The notes under the pieces: model-generated
Told to the model about the DNA's origin: nothing
Seen by the model: the letters and a program-made list of their open reading frames with translations, nothing else
The model's database searches: none
Made by a program: the position numbers and the translations under genes
Shown: positions 1 to 8,627 of the stretch, in pieces
Layout of the letters: the number at the start of each line of letters is the position of its first letter
Numbering within the stretch: the first letter of the stretch is position 1
Assembly (NCBI GenBank): GCA_965204405.1
Contig: CBDBEN010000004.1
Span: 868,001-932,000, forward strand
Length of the DNA stretch: 64,000 bases
Direction: 5' to 3'
Source: JANQPX01 sp965204405
GTDB taxonomy: Bacteria; Pseudomonadota; Alphaproteobacteria; Geminicoccales; Geminicoccaceae

Positions 1-17
1 CAAGGCTTTGTCGACTC

Positions 18-593
18 ATGAGCGTAAAAAAGCGCGACAATCTGTCCATATCACCATGGATTCGGCGGTTTACCCCCTTAATACCCCCGGAATGCGAGGT
101 GCTTGATCTGGCCGCAGGTCGCGGCAGGCATAGCCTCTGCTTTCTTGAACGGGGCTGCAACGTTACGGCAGTAGACCGCGATATCGAGGCACTCGAAACC
201 CTGTCGGCAAACGTGGCCGAGGGCACAGATCGGCTGGAGATCATTCAGGCGGATCTCGAGGATGGCTCGCCCTTCCCCCTGACTGACCGCCGCTTCGATG
301 CCGTGGTCGTGGTCAACTATCTCTGGCGCCCCCTGTTCCCCCGCATCCTCGATGCACTCGATCGTCATGGCCTCCTTCTCTACGAGACTTTCGCCACAGG
401 CCAGGAGGCTCTGGGACGCCCCTCAAATCCAGACTTCCTGCTGAAGCCCGGCGAACTGCTGGACCTCATCGCCGGCCGCTTGAACGTGGTCGCTTATGAG
501 CATGGCCGGGTTGAAGGAGCGTCGGGACCGGCGATCAAGCAGCGGATCGCCGCCACCGGAAAGGCCGAAGCCGTTTCCCTCACGCCATTCTGA
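18..593 (+). CDS. Class I SAM-dependent methyltransferase
   Basis: This 191-aa protein has a class I methyltransferase fold. The glycine-rich SAM-binding motif I lies at about residues 28-38 (VLDLAAGRGRH), followed by the acidic-loop motif VTAVDRD near 49-55 and a DAVVVVNYLWR strand (motif IV) near 94. Such short TehB/UbiG-like enzymes methylate small molecules or thiopurine- or tellurite-type substrates; the substrate cannot be read here. The ATG at 18 is the first in-frame start. The gene lies upstream of, and in the same direction as, the glutathione S-transferase and YbaK genes and may be co-transcribed with them across a 110-bp gap. Confidence 0.85.
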   Translation: MSVKKRDNLSISPWIRRFTPLIPPECEVLDLAAGRGRHSLCFLERGCNVTAVDRDIEALETLSANVAEGTDRLEIIQADLEDGSPFPLTDRRFDAVVVVNYLWRPLFPRILDALDRHGLLLYETFATGQEALGRPSNPDFLLKPGELLDLIAGRLNVVAYEHGRVEGASGPAIKQRIAATGKAEAVSLTPF

Positions 594-703
594 GTTCCCG
601 CAGCCACGCCGCATCTTTGCATTCCCCAGCCACCCCTCTAGAAAAGAACAGATAATGCCCAGCAGCTCTGCTGCCTGACTTGTTGCAACATGAGGAATGA
701 ACC

Positions 704-1345
704 TTGATCGATCTTTATAGCTGGAGCACACCGAACGGCCGGAAGGTCTCCATCATGCTGGAAGAAGTCGGCCTGCCCTACGAGGTTCACCCGATTGACA
801 TCACCGCTGATGACCAGTTCAAGCCGGACTTTCTGGCAATCAGCCCGAACAACAAAATCCCGGCGATCGTCGATCGCGACAATGGCTACAAGATGTTCGA
901 AAGCGGCGCCATTCTGATCTACCTCGCGGAGAAAACCGGCATGCTCATGCCGGCGGATCAGCTTGCCCGCATGGACGTGATGCAGTGGCTGATGTTCCAG
1001 ATGGGCGGCGTCGGGCCGATGTTCGGCCAGACGCATCACTTCCATCGCTTCGCGAAGGAAAAGATCCCCTACGCCGTCGACCGCTATGTTGGTGAAACCA
1101 AACGTCTCTACGGCGTGATGGACAAGCGTCTCGGCGAAAGCGCCTATCTTGCTGGCGATGACTACAGCATCGCGGACATAGCGACCTGGCCCTGGGTGTC
1201 GCGCTTCGAGTGGCACGCTCTGGACAATGACAGTCTCGACGGCTTTCCCAATGTCAAGCGCTGGTATAGCGAGATTGCGGCAAGGCCTGGCGTGCAGCGG
1301 GGTTACGATGTTCCCGCGCGTGGCCAGGAGATCCCGAAAGCGTGA
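704..1345 (+). CDS. Glutathione S-transferase family protein (YfcG/YghU-like)
   Basis: The 213-aa product begins with the thioredoxin-fold N-terminal domain of the disulfide-bond oxidoreductase YfcG group (IDLYSWSTPNGRKVSIMLEE). It keeps the N-K-I-P-A-I segment and the E-S-G-A-I glutathione-binding motif around residues 50-70, followed by an all-helical C-terminal domain. Such cytosolic enzymes use glutathione for disulfide reduction or detoxification. The start is a TTG preceded by GAGGA about seven bases upstream, and family members begin at exactly this residue. The stop overlaps the GTG start of the next gene by four bases, so translation is probably coupled. Confidence 0.88.
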   Translation: MIDLYSWSTPNGRKVSIMLEEVGLPYEVHPIDITADDQFKPDFLAISPNNKIPAIVDRDNGYKMFESGAILIYLAEKTGMLMPADQLARMDVMQWLMFQMGGVGPMFGQTHHFHRFAKEKIPYAVDRYVGETKRLYGVMDKRLGESAYLAGDDYSIADIATWPWVSRFEWHALDNDSLDGFPNVKRWYSEIAARPGVQRGYDVPARGQEIPKA

Positions 1346-1830
1346 GCAAGCTCTCCCATCCGGCCGTGGCCAGGGTCCAGGCGGCCCTTCTCGAAAAGGG
1401 ATCGGAGGCCCAGGTCATCGAGCTCGATGAGTCCGTCCCGACCGCCAAGGCAGCCGCGGAGGCGCTCGGCACGGAACTGGGTGCCATCGTGAAGTCACTG
1501 GTGTTCACCATTGATGGCGAGCCGGTAATGGCGCTGGTTTCCGGCGATCGGCGCTGCGATACCAAGGCCCTGCCGCATGCCTTCGGAAGAACGGGCCTGG
1601 TGATGCGCCCCGACGCCGAACGGGTGCGCGAAGCCACGGGCTTTGCCATCGGCGGCGTTGCCCCGCTCGGCCATCCCCAGCCGCTGGCAACCGTGATCGA
1701 CGATGGCCTCGGCCGCTTCGAGACCGTCTACGCCGCAGCAGGCCACCCTCATTGCGTGTTCCCGACCACTATGTTCGAGCTCAGCCTCCTGACCGGTGGC
1801 GCTATGGCAAGAGGCATTGCAGTCAGTTGA
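1342..1830 (+). CDS. YbaK/EbsC-type aminoacyl-tRNA deacylase
   Basis: The 162-aa protein is a single YbaK/ProX-type editing domain. Family hallmarks visible are LGTELGAIVKSLVF near residues 42-55, in which the Lys is the conserved catalytic or tRNA-contacting residue, the LVSGDRRCDTKAL segment, and the GGVAPLGH motif near 111-118. Family members hydrolyse mischarged Cys-tRNA(Pro) or similar species in the cytosol. The GTG start at 1342 overlaps the upstream GST stop (GTGA), indicating an operon. Confidence 0.88.
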   Translation: MSKLSHPAVARVQAALLEKGSEAQVIELDESVPTAKAAAEALGTELGAIVKSLVFTIDGEPVMALVSGDRRCDTKALPHAFGRTGLVMRPDAERVREATGFAIGGVAPLGHPQPLATVIDDGLGRFETVYAAAGHPHCVFPTTMFELSLLTGGAMARGIAVS

Positions 1831-1933
1831 TATTCGGCGGCTGGACGAGCTTGACTTGAGGGCACTGGAAAAGCTGCCTCGAATGATCGAGCTTACTTTG
1901 CCAACAATGAGCCCCGAGACAACCAGGGTTCGA

Positions 1934-1963
1934 TTGACATCGCTATCCTCCCTTAGGTAGAAC
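1934..1963 (+). promoter_or_regulatory. Probable sigma-70 promoter of the tRNA-Ser gene
   Basis: A consensus TTGACA -35 box (1934-1939) is followed after 18 bases by TAGAAC (1958-1963), a weak -10. This would start transcription a few bases before the mature tRNA at 1976. It is inferred from motif and position only. Confidence 0.5.
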
Positions 1964-1975
1964 GGGCGTTCCCAT

Positions 1976-2064
1976 GGAGGGGTGGCCGAGAGGCTGAAGG
2001 CGCCGGTTTGCTAAACCGGTATACTGGGAAACCGGTATCGTGGGTTCGAATCCCATCCCCTCCG
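1976..2064 (+). tRNA. tRNA-Ser (anticodon GCU)
   Basis: A full class II tRNA is visible. The seven-base acceptor stem GGAGGGG (1976-1982) pairs with CCCCTCC (2057-2063), with discriminator G at 2064 and an encoded CCA at 2065-2067. The anticodon arm is CCGGT-TTGCTAA-ACCGG, with GCT at 2010-2012 reading AGC/AGU serine codons. A long variable arm and a GGTTCGAATCC T-arm follow. It lies at the switch from compact, GC-rich genes to the accessory zone, a common integration point for islands; no second copy of its 3' end was noticed in this window. Confidence 0.97.
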
Positions 2065-2194
2065 CCAGCCACCCTCACTTATCTTATTGAAATCACTCAT
2101 ACTTGTTGAGCGTTTCAATGTCTTTGTACAATCCTCTGTACAAGACGACGTGAAAGGTAAACGGCAGTGGGAGTCCGCGAGCGGAGCGGAGTTC

Positions 2195-2593
2195 ATGCTT
2201 TCACCGATTCACGCGACATCTTACGCTGCGCCATATGACCGCATCCATTCCCTCGACGGATTGCGCGCGGTAGCGACCTGGATTGTCGTTGCGTCTCATT
2301 TCACGAAGATCGATAGCATTCCGGGCGGCTTCGGCGTCACGCTGTTCTTTGTGATCTCGAGGTTTCTGATCACCCACCTCCTGCTTCGAGAGTTCGGCCG
2401 CACCGGCAGCATCGATCTGCTCGCCTTCCACAGACGGCGGTTTCTCCGTCTGATGCCAGCCATCGTCACGACGCTGATGGTCGTCGCGCTGATAGAGGGG
2501 CACGGTCCCCTTCACGCTCGGCATGATTCTCGCCTTCATGCCAGGGCGCATCCCCCTCGCCATCATCATCTGGTTCGTCGACGCGGTTATTGA
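2195..2593 (+). pseudogene. Acyltransferase 3 (OafA/YrhL type), N-terminal fragment
   Basis: The reading frame from the ATG at 2195 encodes the N-terminal part of a membrane O-acyltransferase of the acyltransferase_3 family: YDRIHSLDGLRAVA, then an HF segment, FGVTLFFVIS-FLITHLLL, and RRRFLRLMPA. Full-length members have 350-650 residues with about ten membrane helices; here only about 95 recognisable residues remain before the frame degenerates near 2497. The normally invariant SGFLIT motif reads SRFLIT. It is the first element after the tRNA and appears to be a truncated import. Confidence 0.75.
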
Positions 2594-2608
2594 CGGCACC
2601 TTGGCAAA

Positions 2609-2776
2609 ATGAAGGCGGTGACGTACCGGGACATCGTCGGCTTTGCGGTCGCGGTGTACTTCTTTGGAATAATTGCGCTTGAGGTGATGCGGTGGAAGCG
2701 AGGGCGGCGGGCTTATGCGACCCTGCCGCCCAGCAAAAACAATTGTTCACGCTATCACCGCGAAAGCGGAACTTGA
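2609..2776 (+). CDS. Small putative membrane protein
   Basis: An ATG at 2609 opens a 55-aa frame with one hydrophobic segment (IVGFAVAVYFFGIIALEVM) followed by a basic tail. A 29-codon frame starting at the ATG at 2523, also hydrophobic (MILAFMPGRIPLAIII), ends with a stop overlapping this start (ATGA at 2609-2612). I recognise neither. They may be a tiny two-gene unit or leftover pieces of a membrane protein fused to the acyltransferase remnant. Confidence 0.25.
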   Translation: MKAVTYRDIVGFAVAVYFFGIIALEVMRWKRGRRAYATLPPSKNNCSRYHRESGT

Positions 2777-2951
2777 TGAGCCTTTTTCTAGAGGGCAAAA
2801 GTGGCCCAATTCGGACTAAAGGCCTAGCGGGTGCTGTGAGTAAAGTGAGCGCCAAGTGGGGCGGGGGCAATTCTGACTTTTCATATGTACTTTTGGTTGA
2901 ATATATCTCAAGTAATGACTGGTTTAATGCAGCGGCAGCCGGGAGCCATTT

Positions 2952-4130
2952 GTGCCAAATGCAAACGAAGAGCAAATACGAGATTTGGTAGTAGAAGAGC
3001 AAATTACATTGCTCACGGTCGATACCAATATTTTCGTCGAGAAGGGCTTGCATCTGAACTCTAAGACGCTTCAAGCGGTCTCCAGCCTGAAAGATACACG
3101 GTTGTCCTTTGTATTGTCGGATACGGTTGTGAAGGAAATCTTGGCGCGCCTCGAAAAGGATGCCGAGGACGCGATTGGGTCGGCGCAGAAGGCTATCAGA
3201 CCAGCGCTCTTTGCATTCGAGAGTAAAGAGTAGAAAATGGAAGATCTACTTCAGCAGATTTCTGGTGGACGGTCCGCTGCGCAAGCAGCACGGGAGCGTT
3301 TCGACAAGTATATTAACGACACTGGCTGCGAAGTAGTGAAGGACACAGAATTGGTCGATATCTCGACAGTATTCGAGGGGTATTTTTCTGGCGAGGCTCC
3401 GTTTGGGGCAGGCAAGAAAAAAAGCGAATTTCCGGATGCTCTTGCCTTGCATGCATTGGAGGGCACAGCGGCTGACCGCGATATCGGCATGCTAGTTGTC
3501 TCAAAGGATGGAGACTGGCGGGAATTCTGTGAGCAGTCTGAACGACTTTATCTTGTGTCTGGAATCGAGAAAGCGCTCGATCTCGTCAACAATGCGGAGT
3601 CAGAACAGCGGGCTGCTATCGTATCATGGATAATGAAGGACGGCGAAGGCCATCCAGAAATTCGACAGCAGATTGAGCATAGTATCGAGCAGATCGAGTT
3701 CACTGCAGATGGTCATGCGCCTGCGGGCGCACTGGAAGCATCAGCTTGGAGCGGGACGCTTAAGAGCGTCGAGTGGCCGGACCACGCGGATATCGATATC
3801 ATCGACACCGAGACACTTGACGGGGGCGATACTTTACAGGTGACAGCCAGTCTACCACTCTTACTGGTTGTGCAGGTCCCTGTCGAACTGAGCTTTTCGG
3901 TATGGGATAGCGTGGACAAGGAAACTTTGGGGATTGGTGGCCGCACAATTGAGATCGATGAAAAGCTGGCAGTTCGGATGATCATCACGCTCAGTATCCG
4001 CGATCGAGGGTCTGAGGACGTAGAACTTATCTGCGACGATAGTGAACTGGATATTCAGTATCACGAAATTGAACTTGGCGAGGTAGACGTTTTCGAGCCT
4101 GAAGATCGTTGGCATGACAGCCAAGATTGA
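2952..4130 (+). pseudogene. PIN-domain (DUF4935-like) protein with an in-frame TAG
   Basis: Two consecutive frames (2952-3233 and 3237-4130) lie in the same phase and are separated only by a TAG at 3231-3233 and one AAA codon. Read through, they give a protein of about 392 aa whose N-terminal half looks like a PIN nuclease of the DUF4935 kind: TVDTNIF with the first acidic residue, a VLSDTVVKEIL segment, then EFPDALAL and VVSKDGDW carrying the later acidic residues. The C-terminal ~150 residues form an unrecognised, acidic, probably beta-rich domain. The start is a GTG. The amber codon splits the PIN domain between its catalytic residues, so unless it is read through the protein should be inactive. 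DUF4935 proteins are of uncertain function, with RNase activity expected from the fold. Confidence 0.7.
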
Positions 4131-4285
4131 CCTTCTGGTTTGCCGCGCAGGTCAGTTTTTATCCGCTTCCTAGCCGATCCGGCAGACACCGCATGAGTCT
4201 CTTTCTGGCACAGTCCAGGAACGAAGCTTCCGGCAGAAATAGGTCATAAATCAGGAATGCCGAGCGTCCCCCTTGAGGCAGTCTC

Positions 4286-4954
4286 TTAATCGACTGTCCT
4301 GATGGAAGATGAGCCATGTTTTGCACGCAGTTGAGACATGAGTTGACTGGCGGTGATCACACCGGTCGACGATAAGTTCACGCCGCCGGCACGCAGGATA
4401 CGGGCTGCCCACGTGTTGCAGTTGTTGAACAAATGGAACCCGCCACGCGCGAGATAGAAATTGCTGTCTGGGCGAAGTCCAGGCACTACCGGCGACGATC
4501 GGCTTCCCTCCTCGCGATCGAAATAGCTATCGAGGAAACTGATCATGTGCCGAAATGTCTGACGGGTCATCGCAATCGATACGACGTTGGCATCGCCGTA
4601 GACGAGTTCAGGCGAACGACTGAAGCCGGCAATGTGCATGATCGCCGGCGTCGTCCTCAAGGCTGCATCAAGCGTCATGCCAAGTGTTTTTTCCCGTGCA
4701 GGATAAAAGGCTCGATCACCCCATCCGAATTCGATGAACCTCGCTTTTGGGAAGTCGCGGGCTTCAGGGACTAAACCTGTTTCGACCAGCTGCGCGCGCG
4801 GAACGACGATGGCCGCGTGCCAGCCATCACTGACGACACTCACGGTGCTGGTGTTCGGTCCTGGGGCGTTCGGCGGCAAGGGCGGCAGAGATCCGCAGCA
4901 TGCGAGCAAGACAACAAAAAAAAGGCCAGCAAGACTGGTGTTTACGCCCCCCAT
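4286..4954 (-). CDS. DUF2459 (TIGR02117) family lipoprotein
   Basis: The 222-aa product has a hydrophobic N-terminus ending in LLACCG, a lipobox-like site, so it is probably a lipoprotein. The body matches the DUF2459/TIGR02117 family: VVSDGWHAAIVVP near residue 40, FIEFGWGDRAFYPA near 70, and a FHLFNNCNTWAARILR block near 175 that resembles the Cys/His-containing motifs of papain-like folds. The biochemical role of the family is unknown. The gene stands alone, and its 3' flank (about 4195-4260) carries what may be an eroded piece of the family B repeat. Confidence 0.8.
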   Translation of the reverse strand: MGGVNTSLAGLFFVVLLACCGSLPPLPPNAPGPNTSTVSVVSDGWHAAIVVPRAQLVETGLVPEARDFPKARFIEFGWGDRAFYPAREKTLGMTLDAALRTTPAIMHIAGFSRSPELVYGDANVVSIAMTRQTFRHMISFLDSYFDREEGSRSSPVVPGLRPDSNFYLARGGFHLFNNCNTWAARILRAGGVNLSSTGVITASQLMSQLRAKHGSSSIRTVD

Positions 4955-5322
4955 GTTCGGAGTTTAGCACTCGCCGAAAACAAGGTCATCAAGTCGTTGG
5001 AAGAGATGGCCGACTTCAGGTTTGAGTGCAAAGCTTCAATCAAGATGGCTAATCGATGTAGAGCTTCATGCACACCTCGCGAGATGGCGTCGGCCTTGAG
5101 TCTGATCCTGGCACCGAGTTTGAGCGAGGTCCAGGCATGTTTGGCGAAAGAAAACCGGCAGTGAACTGCCGCAACGACGGCTATCGGCTTGGTGCTACCA
5201 GAGCGGCTCATACGGCATCTGCCCACCGCTGAAAGGTACCTGTTGTCGCTTGTTTCCAAGACATGGCAAAATCACTGGAATTCCAAACAAGCAGTTCCAA
5301 CGCAATCGGCAGTGTCCTTGCT
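4955..5322. other. Intergenic stretch, no supported gene
   Basis: Only weak reading frames without recognisable motifs or ribosome binding sites are present between the DUF2459 gene and the decayed peroxidase. No repeat copy or RNA was recognised. Confidence 0.4.
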
Positions 5323-6399
5323 TTACAGGCCTGGATCAATCGGAATTTCTATATCGACAACGTCAGTCAAGGCATTCAAGAAAGCGACCAAATCCCATTG
5401 CTCCTGATCTATCAGATCCAGCGGATGCATAAGAGGGGAGAGGTTTGTCTTATCGTCTCCGCCACGGTTGTAGAAGGCGACAACAGCGTCAAGAGATGCA
5501 AGCGCCCCATCGTGCATGTATGGAGCAGTGAGGGCGACGTTTCTTAGTCCGGGTGTCTTAAATGCTCCACGAAATTCCTTCTTCTCATCCTCTAGCTCGA
5601 CACGGTCGCCGCGTCCCGGATCATCCCCGAGCATCCCAATATTATGGAATTTCCAGTCTGTGAGGTTCTCACCATTGTGGCAAAGTATGCAATTCGCCTT
5701 GCCTTCAAACAGCTCAAGACCACGCTTTGCTTCTAGCGTGAGCGCATCTTGCTCGCCGCTCAAATATCGATCGAATGGCGAGTCATTGCTGACAATCGTC
5801 CGTTCAAAGGCCGCAATCGCTCTCGCCATGTTGACATGCGTGATGGCGCCATCCGGTGGAAAGGCCTCCTGAAACATCCGCTGATATTCGGGCTCGGCTC
5901 CGACTTTCGGCATAAAGCCTTCGTAGATCTTGCGTGAGCGCATCGATTTGAAAGCCTGGCTTTCTAATGGCGCCAAACACACCTCTGTCTTCGTGTCTTC
6001 AGGTGTGAAGCACTGACCGTCCGGCGTTCGGCCATCCCAATGAAGAACAGGTGCCCAGGCAAGATTTTACAGCGTTGGCGAATTGCGGGCTGATGGTGCC
6101 CAGTCCTTGTGCGCCCTTGGCTCCAGTGCCACGCCAGCAGCCTAGCCCATATGTGGACTGTGGCAGCTCGCACAGGATTGCTGCTCGTTCAACACCAATC
6201 GAGGATCGAAGAAGAGATGCCGGCCAAGTTTGATGGCCGCCTCGCTACGGGGCGTATCCTCCGGCCAAACAATTGATTCCGTCTGCGGGGTTCCTAAAGA
6301 TTGGCCCAAGGAGGTCGAGATGCCTCCCAACAGCAAGCACAATGAGCAGATCAACGTCTTTTGCATAGAGCTACTCCAGATAGTTACAATGCGCATCAA
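5323..6399 (-). pseudogene. Di-heme cytochrome c peroxidase / MauG-family protein, frameshifted
   Basis: Three pieces in three phases add up to one periplasmic di-heme peroxidase. The first (from 6399) has a signal peptide (SLCLLLGGISTSLGQ), GRHLFFDPRL and the first heme site CASCH. The middle piece gives GTGAKGAQGLGTISPQFANA, matching the family segment before FWDGR. The last (ending 5323) starts WDGRTPDGQ and runs through AIAAFERT, the second heme site CILCH, FKTPGLRNV, APYMHDG and a C-terminal LVAFLNALTD. Breaks lie near 6148 (an in-frame TAG right after the first heme site) and near 6030. Functional homologues of about 340 aa reduce hydrogen peroxide or carry out MauG-type oxidations. Confidence 0.85.
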
Positions 6400-6561
6400 T
6401 ATGTAAACAAATTAGGTCATTGCGGCTGGAACAGCCCATAGTTGTTCAGATTTTTTGTTGCGGGGGGCTCAAGGCTGGAACTTCAACAAAGCCGATCATG
6501 GAAGGAGTAATCGGTCATGTTCGATCTCACCCGAACAAGTGAAAGAACGAATGCTGGCTTC

Positions 6562-6730
6562 TGGCACAACTCGGGAGTGCCGGCCGCCGGCACCGCCTTC
6601 ACAGTCTTGGATCCGAAAGCGGCCTTTGGGTCAAAATTCGTCGGCCAAAGTGGGTGATGGTCACGCTCTTCCGGCCGCTTTCCAGCACACTATGGGCACA
6701 CGGTTGCAGCGCCTTCGTTCAACAAATTGG
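6562..6730 (+). repeat. Dispersed intergenic repeat family A, copy 1
   Basis: This 169-bp block is one of three related copies in the window (others 8386-8553 on minus, 39232-39400 on plus). Shared landmarks are GGCCGCCG near the start, CTTGGATC in the middle, a conserved TATGGGCAC, and the exact end CGTTCAACAAATTG. No coding frame is conserved. The rest of the 457-bp gap 6400-6856 shows nothing recognisable. Confidence 0.75.
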
Positions 6731-6856
6731 TAGAGTCGGGATGTGGCGCGGTGGCGTTAGGCTTGAGCAACCTCATAGAAAGCGACCAGATCTCTCTTGA
6801 CCTGGAGTTGCTCCAGCTCGGTAGAAATGGTTCATCAACTTCGAGCGAGCCCGACG

Positions 6857-7222
6857 ATGCGCATATCAGAGGCTGCAGCGACCTGCGGCCTAACGATCGA
6901 TACGATCCGATACTACGAAAAGTCCAAGATGCTGCCCGAAATCCGCAGGACCACCGATGGCCGAAGGGATTTCAGCAAGACAGATATTGAGTGGCTCACT
7001 CTGCTTTATTGGCTCCGCGAAACCGGTATGCCCTTAAAGCAGATGCGCCGTTTCACGGCATTGGCAAAAGCTGACGGAGAAACGGCGCCGGAGCGACGGC
7101 AGGTTCTCCTTCAGCATGCGGCGGAACTTCGCCGCCGCCAAGAACTCCTCAACAAATGCCAGTCGGTCTTGGCCATCAAGATCGCCAGCTACGACACCGT
7201 TGATACGGAAACCAAGACATGA
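6857..7222 (+). CDS. MerR-family transcriptional regulator
   Basis: The 121-aa protein starts with a MerR-type winged helix: MRISEAAATCGLTIDTIRYY, then EKSKMLPEIRRTTDGRRDF and WLTLLYWLRETGMPLKQM. A helical coiled segment with RRRQELL follows. There is no metal-binding Cys set, so it is a CueR-unlike, drug- or metabolite-type member. I place the start at the ATG of MRISEAA, where family members begin; an ATG ten bases further up in another context and longer frames exist. Its stop overlaps the ATG of the next, decayed ABC binding-protein gene (ATGA), which suggests it once regulated that gene. Confidence 0.82.
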   Translation: MRISEAAATCGLTIDTIRYYEKSKMLPEIRRTTDGRRDFSKTDIEWLTLLYWLRETGMPLKQMRRFTALAKADGETAPERRQVLLQHAAELRRRQELLNKCQSVLAIKIASYDTVDTETKT

Positions 7223-7849
7223 AATTCGCCTACCTGATCGAGCCACCGTTCAACTATCGTGAAGACGATGGGACGGTGACGGGCTGTGATGTGGAATTGG
7301 CTCGTTAGTCGCTGGCGCATGACGACAGGGTTGTTAAGGACTGAAGAACGCCAGAACATTGCATCGTTCAGCCGACCGATTTGGGCTCTGCCAGATGGTT
7401 TGCTCGTTACGAAAGGCAATCCGTTGGGACTGGTGGGCTATTGATCAGTCGCGGACCAGCCAGGGTGCATTCTGGCCGTCATCCGGGATCAGTTTCAACA
7501 TCGCTCCGCGGTTCAGTTTGGTATGCTGAAAGATCGCATCAGAATCTTCGAAGCTTACACCGACACCGCGGCGGCAGTGCGCAGCGGTCATGTCAGCGCA
7601 TATGCGAGCGTTGCCAGAGCGCATTCCGGTTTCATCGAACGCAATCCGGACTGGGGTCTCGACCTGACAGTGGTTCCCGAGGCTGAGAAGAAACCAGCCT
7701 TTGGCTCATTCGCATTTGCGAAGTCTGATGACGACTTTCGAAGCGATATCGATCGTGTGCTGGGCGGCTACTTAGGCACCTCAGCACATCGATGCATGAT
7801 GTTTCGATATGGCTTTTCCGGTGATGAGATCGATCTTCTGTTTTCCTGA
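7219..7849 (+). pseudogene. Amino-acid-type ABC transporter substrate-binding protein, decayed
   Basis: Pieces in different phases reconstruct a family 3 solute-binding domain. MKFAYLIEPPFNYRE and GTVTGCDVELAR run into a TAG at about 7306. After a decayed stretch come IASFSRPIWALPDGLLV and a KGNPLGL segment, a TGA near 7441, and then GCILAVIRDQFQHRSAVQFG through KKPAFGSFAF and the C-terminal DEIDLLF. Unlike exported binding proteins, it has no signal peptide. Translational coupling to the MerR gene suggests a cytoplasmic ligand-binding partner or a remnant importer. Confidence 0.75.
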
Positions 7850-8025
7850 TCCAATGCGCTGTCTTCCATGCTGAATTGATGTCCTCTTGCCGTTTGTTGC
7901 GTGCATTGAATTGATTCATCCGCACCGTTTGCCAGGAGTGTGCTGCCATACCCGACCGATACCGTGTCGTTGCTGACTGGAAGGCAGCTTACGACGACCC
8001 AATCACCATAGAGGCCAAAGACGTC

Positions 8026-8307
8026 GTGCTGTTGAACGGAAAGACAGATACCTGGGAAGGGCATCTCTGGATCTGGGCACGAAACAGCATCGGTAAGGAG
8101 GGCTGGATACCAGATACCCTAATCGAGACCGTTGAAGGGGAACACTATGCCAAAGACAGGTTTTCCGCTGTCGAGCTGACGTGCCATGTTGGGGAAATAC
8201 TCATTGGTCTCGATGAGACACACGGATGGATTCTTTGCAGATCTCGAACGGGTTCGGAAGGATGGGTTCCGGCACGAAACCTGAAACTTGCTTTAGACGC
8301 AGGATAG
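8026..8307 (+). CDS. Tandem SH3-domain protein, start codon uncertain
   Basis: The frame encodes two variant SH3 modules: DTWEGHLWIWARNS-GKEGWIPDTL and THGWILCRSRTGSEGWVPARNL. Similarity-type sequence (DRYRVVADWKAAY) continues in the same phase upstream to about 7948, but the only codons there are ATA or ATC and no ATG/GTG/TTG start precedes it; the GTG at 8026 is the first usable start and would cut into the first SH3 module. The gene has therefore probably lost its start. Related small cytosolic proteins of two SH3 domains are known, with unknown role. Confidence 0.6.
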   Translation: MLLNGKTDTWEGHLWIWARNSIGKEGWIPDTLIETVEGEHYAKDRFSAVELTCHVGEILIGLDETHGWILCRSRTGSEGWVPARNLKLALDAG

Positions 8308-8385
8308 GGAAGTGACACTCCTCGAATGACCGCTAACCGCTCATTTTGACCACCGCTACGTTGGGCCGTTATGGCTATGTAGGGT

Positions 8386-8553
8386 CAATTTGTTGAACGA
8401 CGGCGCTGCAACCGCGTGCCCATAATGTGCTGGAAAGCAGCCAGAAGGGCGTGACTATCGCCCGTTTTCGCAGACGAATGCCGCCCCAAGGGCGGCTTTT
8501 GGATCCAAGAATGTGAATGCGCCAGCGGCGGCCGTAGAGACGGCCTGGTGTCA
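8386..8553 (-). repeat. Dispersed intergenic repeat family A, copy 2
   Basis: The 168-bp reverse-complement copy begins CAATTTGTTGAACGA on the plus strand and ends CCTGGTGTCA. It lies just beyond the original stop codon of the M48 gene. It shares TATGGGCACGCGGTTGC and CTTGGATCC with copy 1 and TGACACCAGGCCGTCTC with copy 3. Confidence 0.75.
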
Positions 8554-8627
8554 TAAACGGCCACTAGCGAAGGAGTTTGACAAACGTACCAACCGTTAGC
8601 GGTGCATCACGCTTCAGTCTGTTCAAG

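Noticed and set aside
2011..2196. Minus-strand frame containing a GWDSNPRYRF-like peptide
   Set aside because: It is the antisense of the tRNA-Ser gene, a classic false ORF.
2692..2991. 99-aa plus-strand frame before the PIN gene
   Set aside because: Overlaps the PIN start in another phase and lacks motifs.
4942..5259. 105-aa minus-strand frame
   Set aside because: No motif, no ribosome site and no family resemblance; not enough to call a gene.
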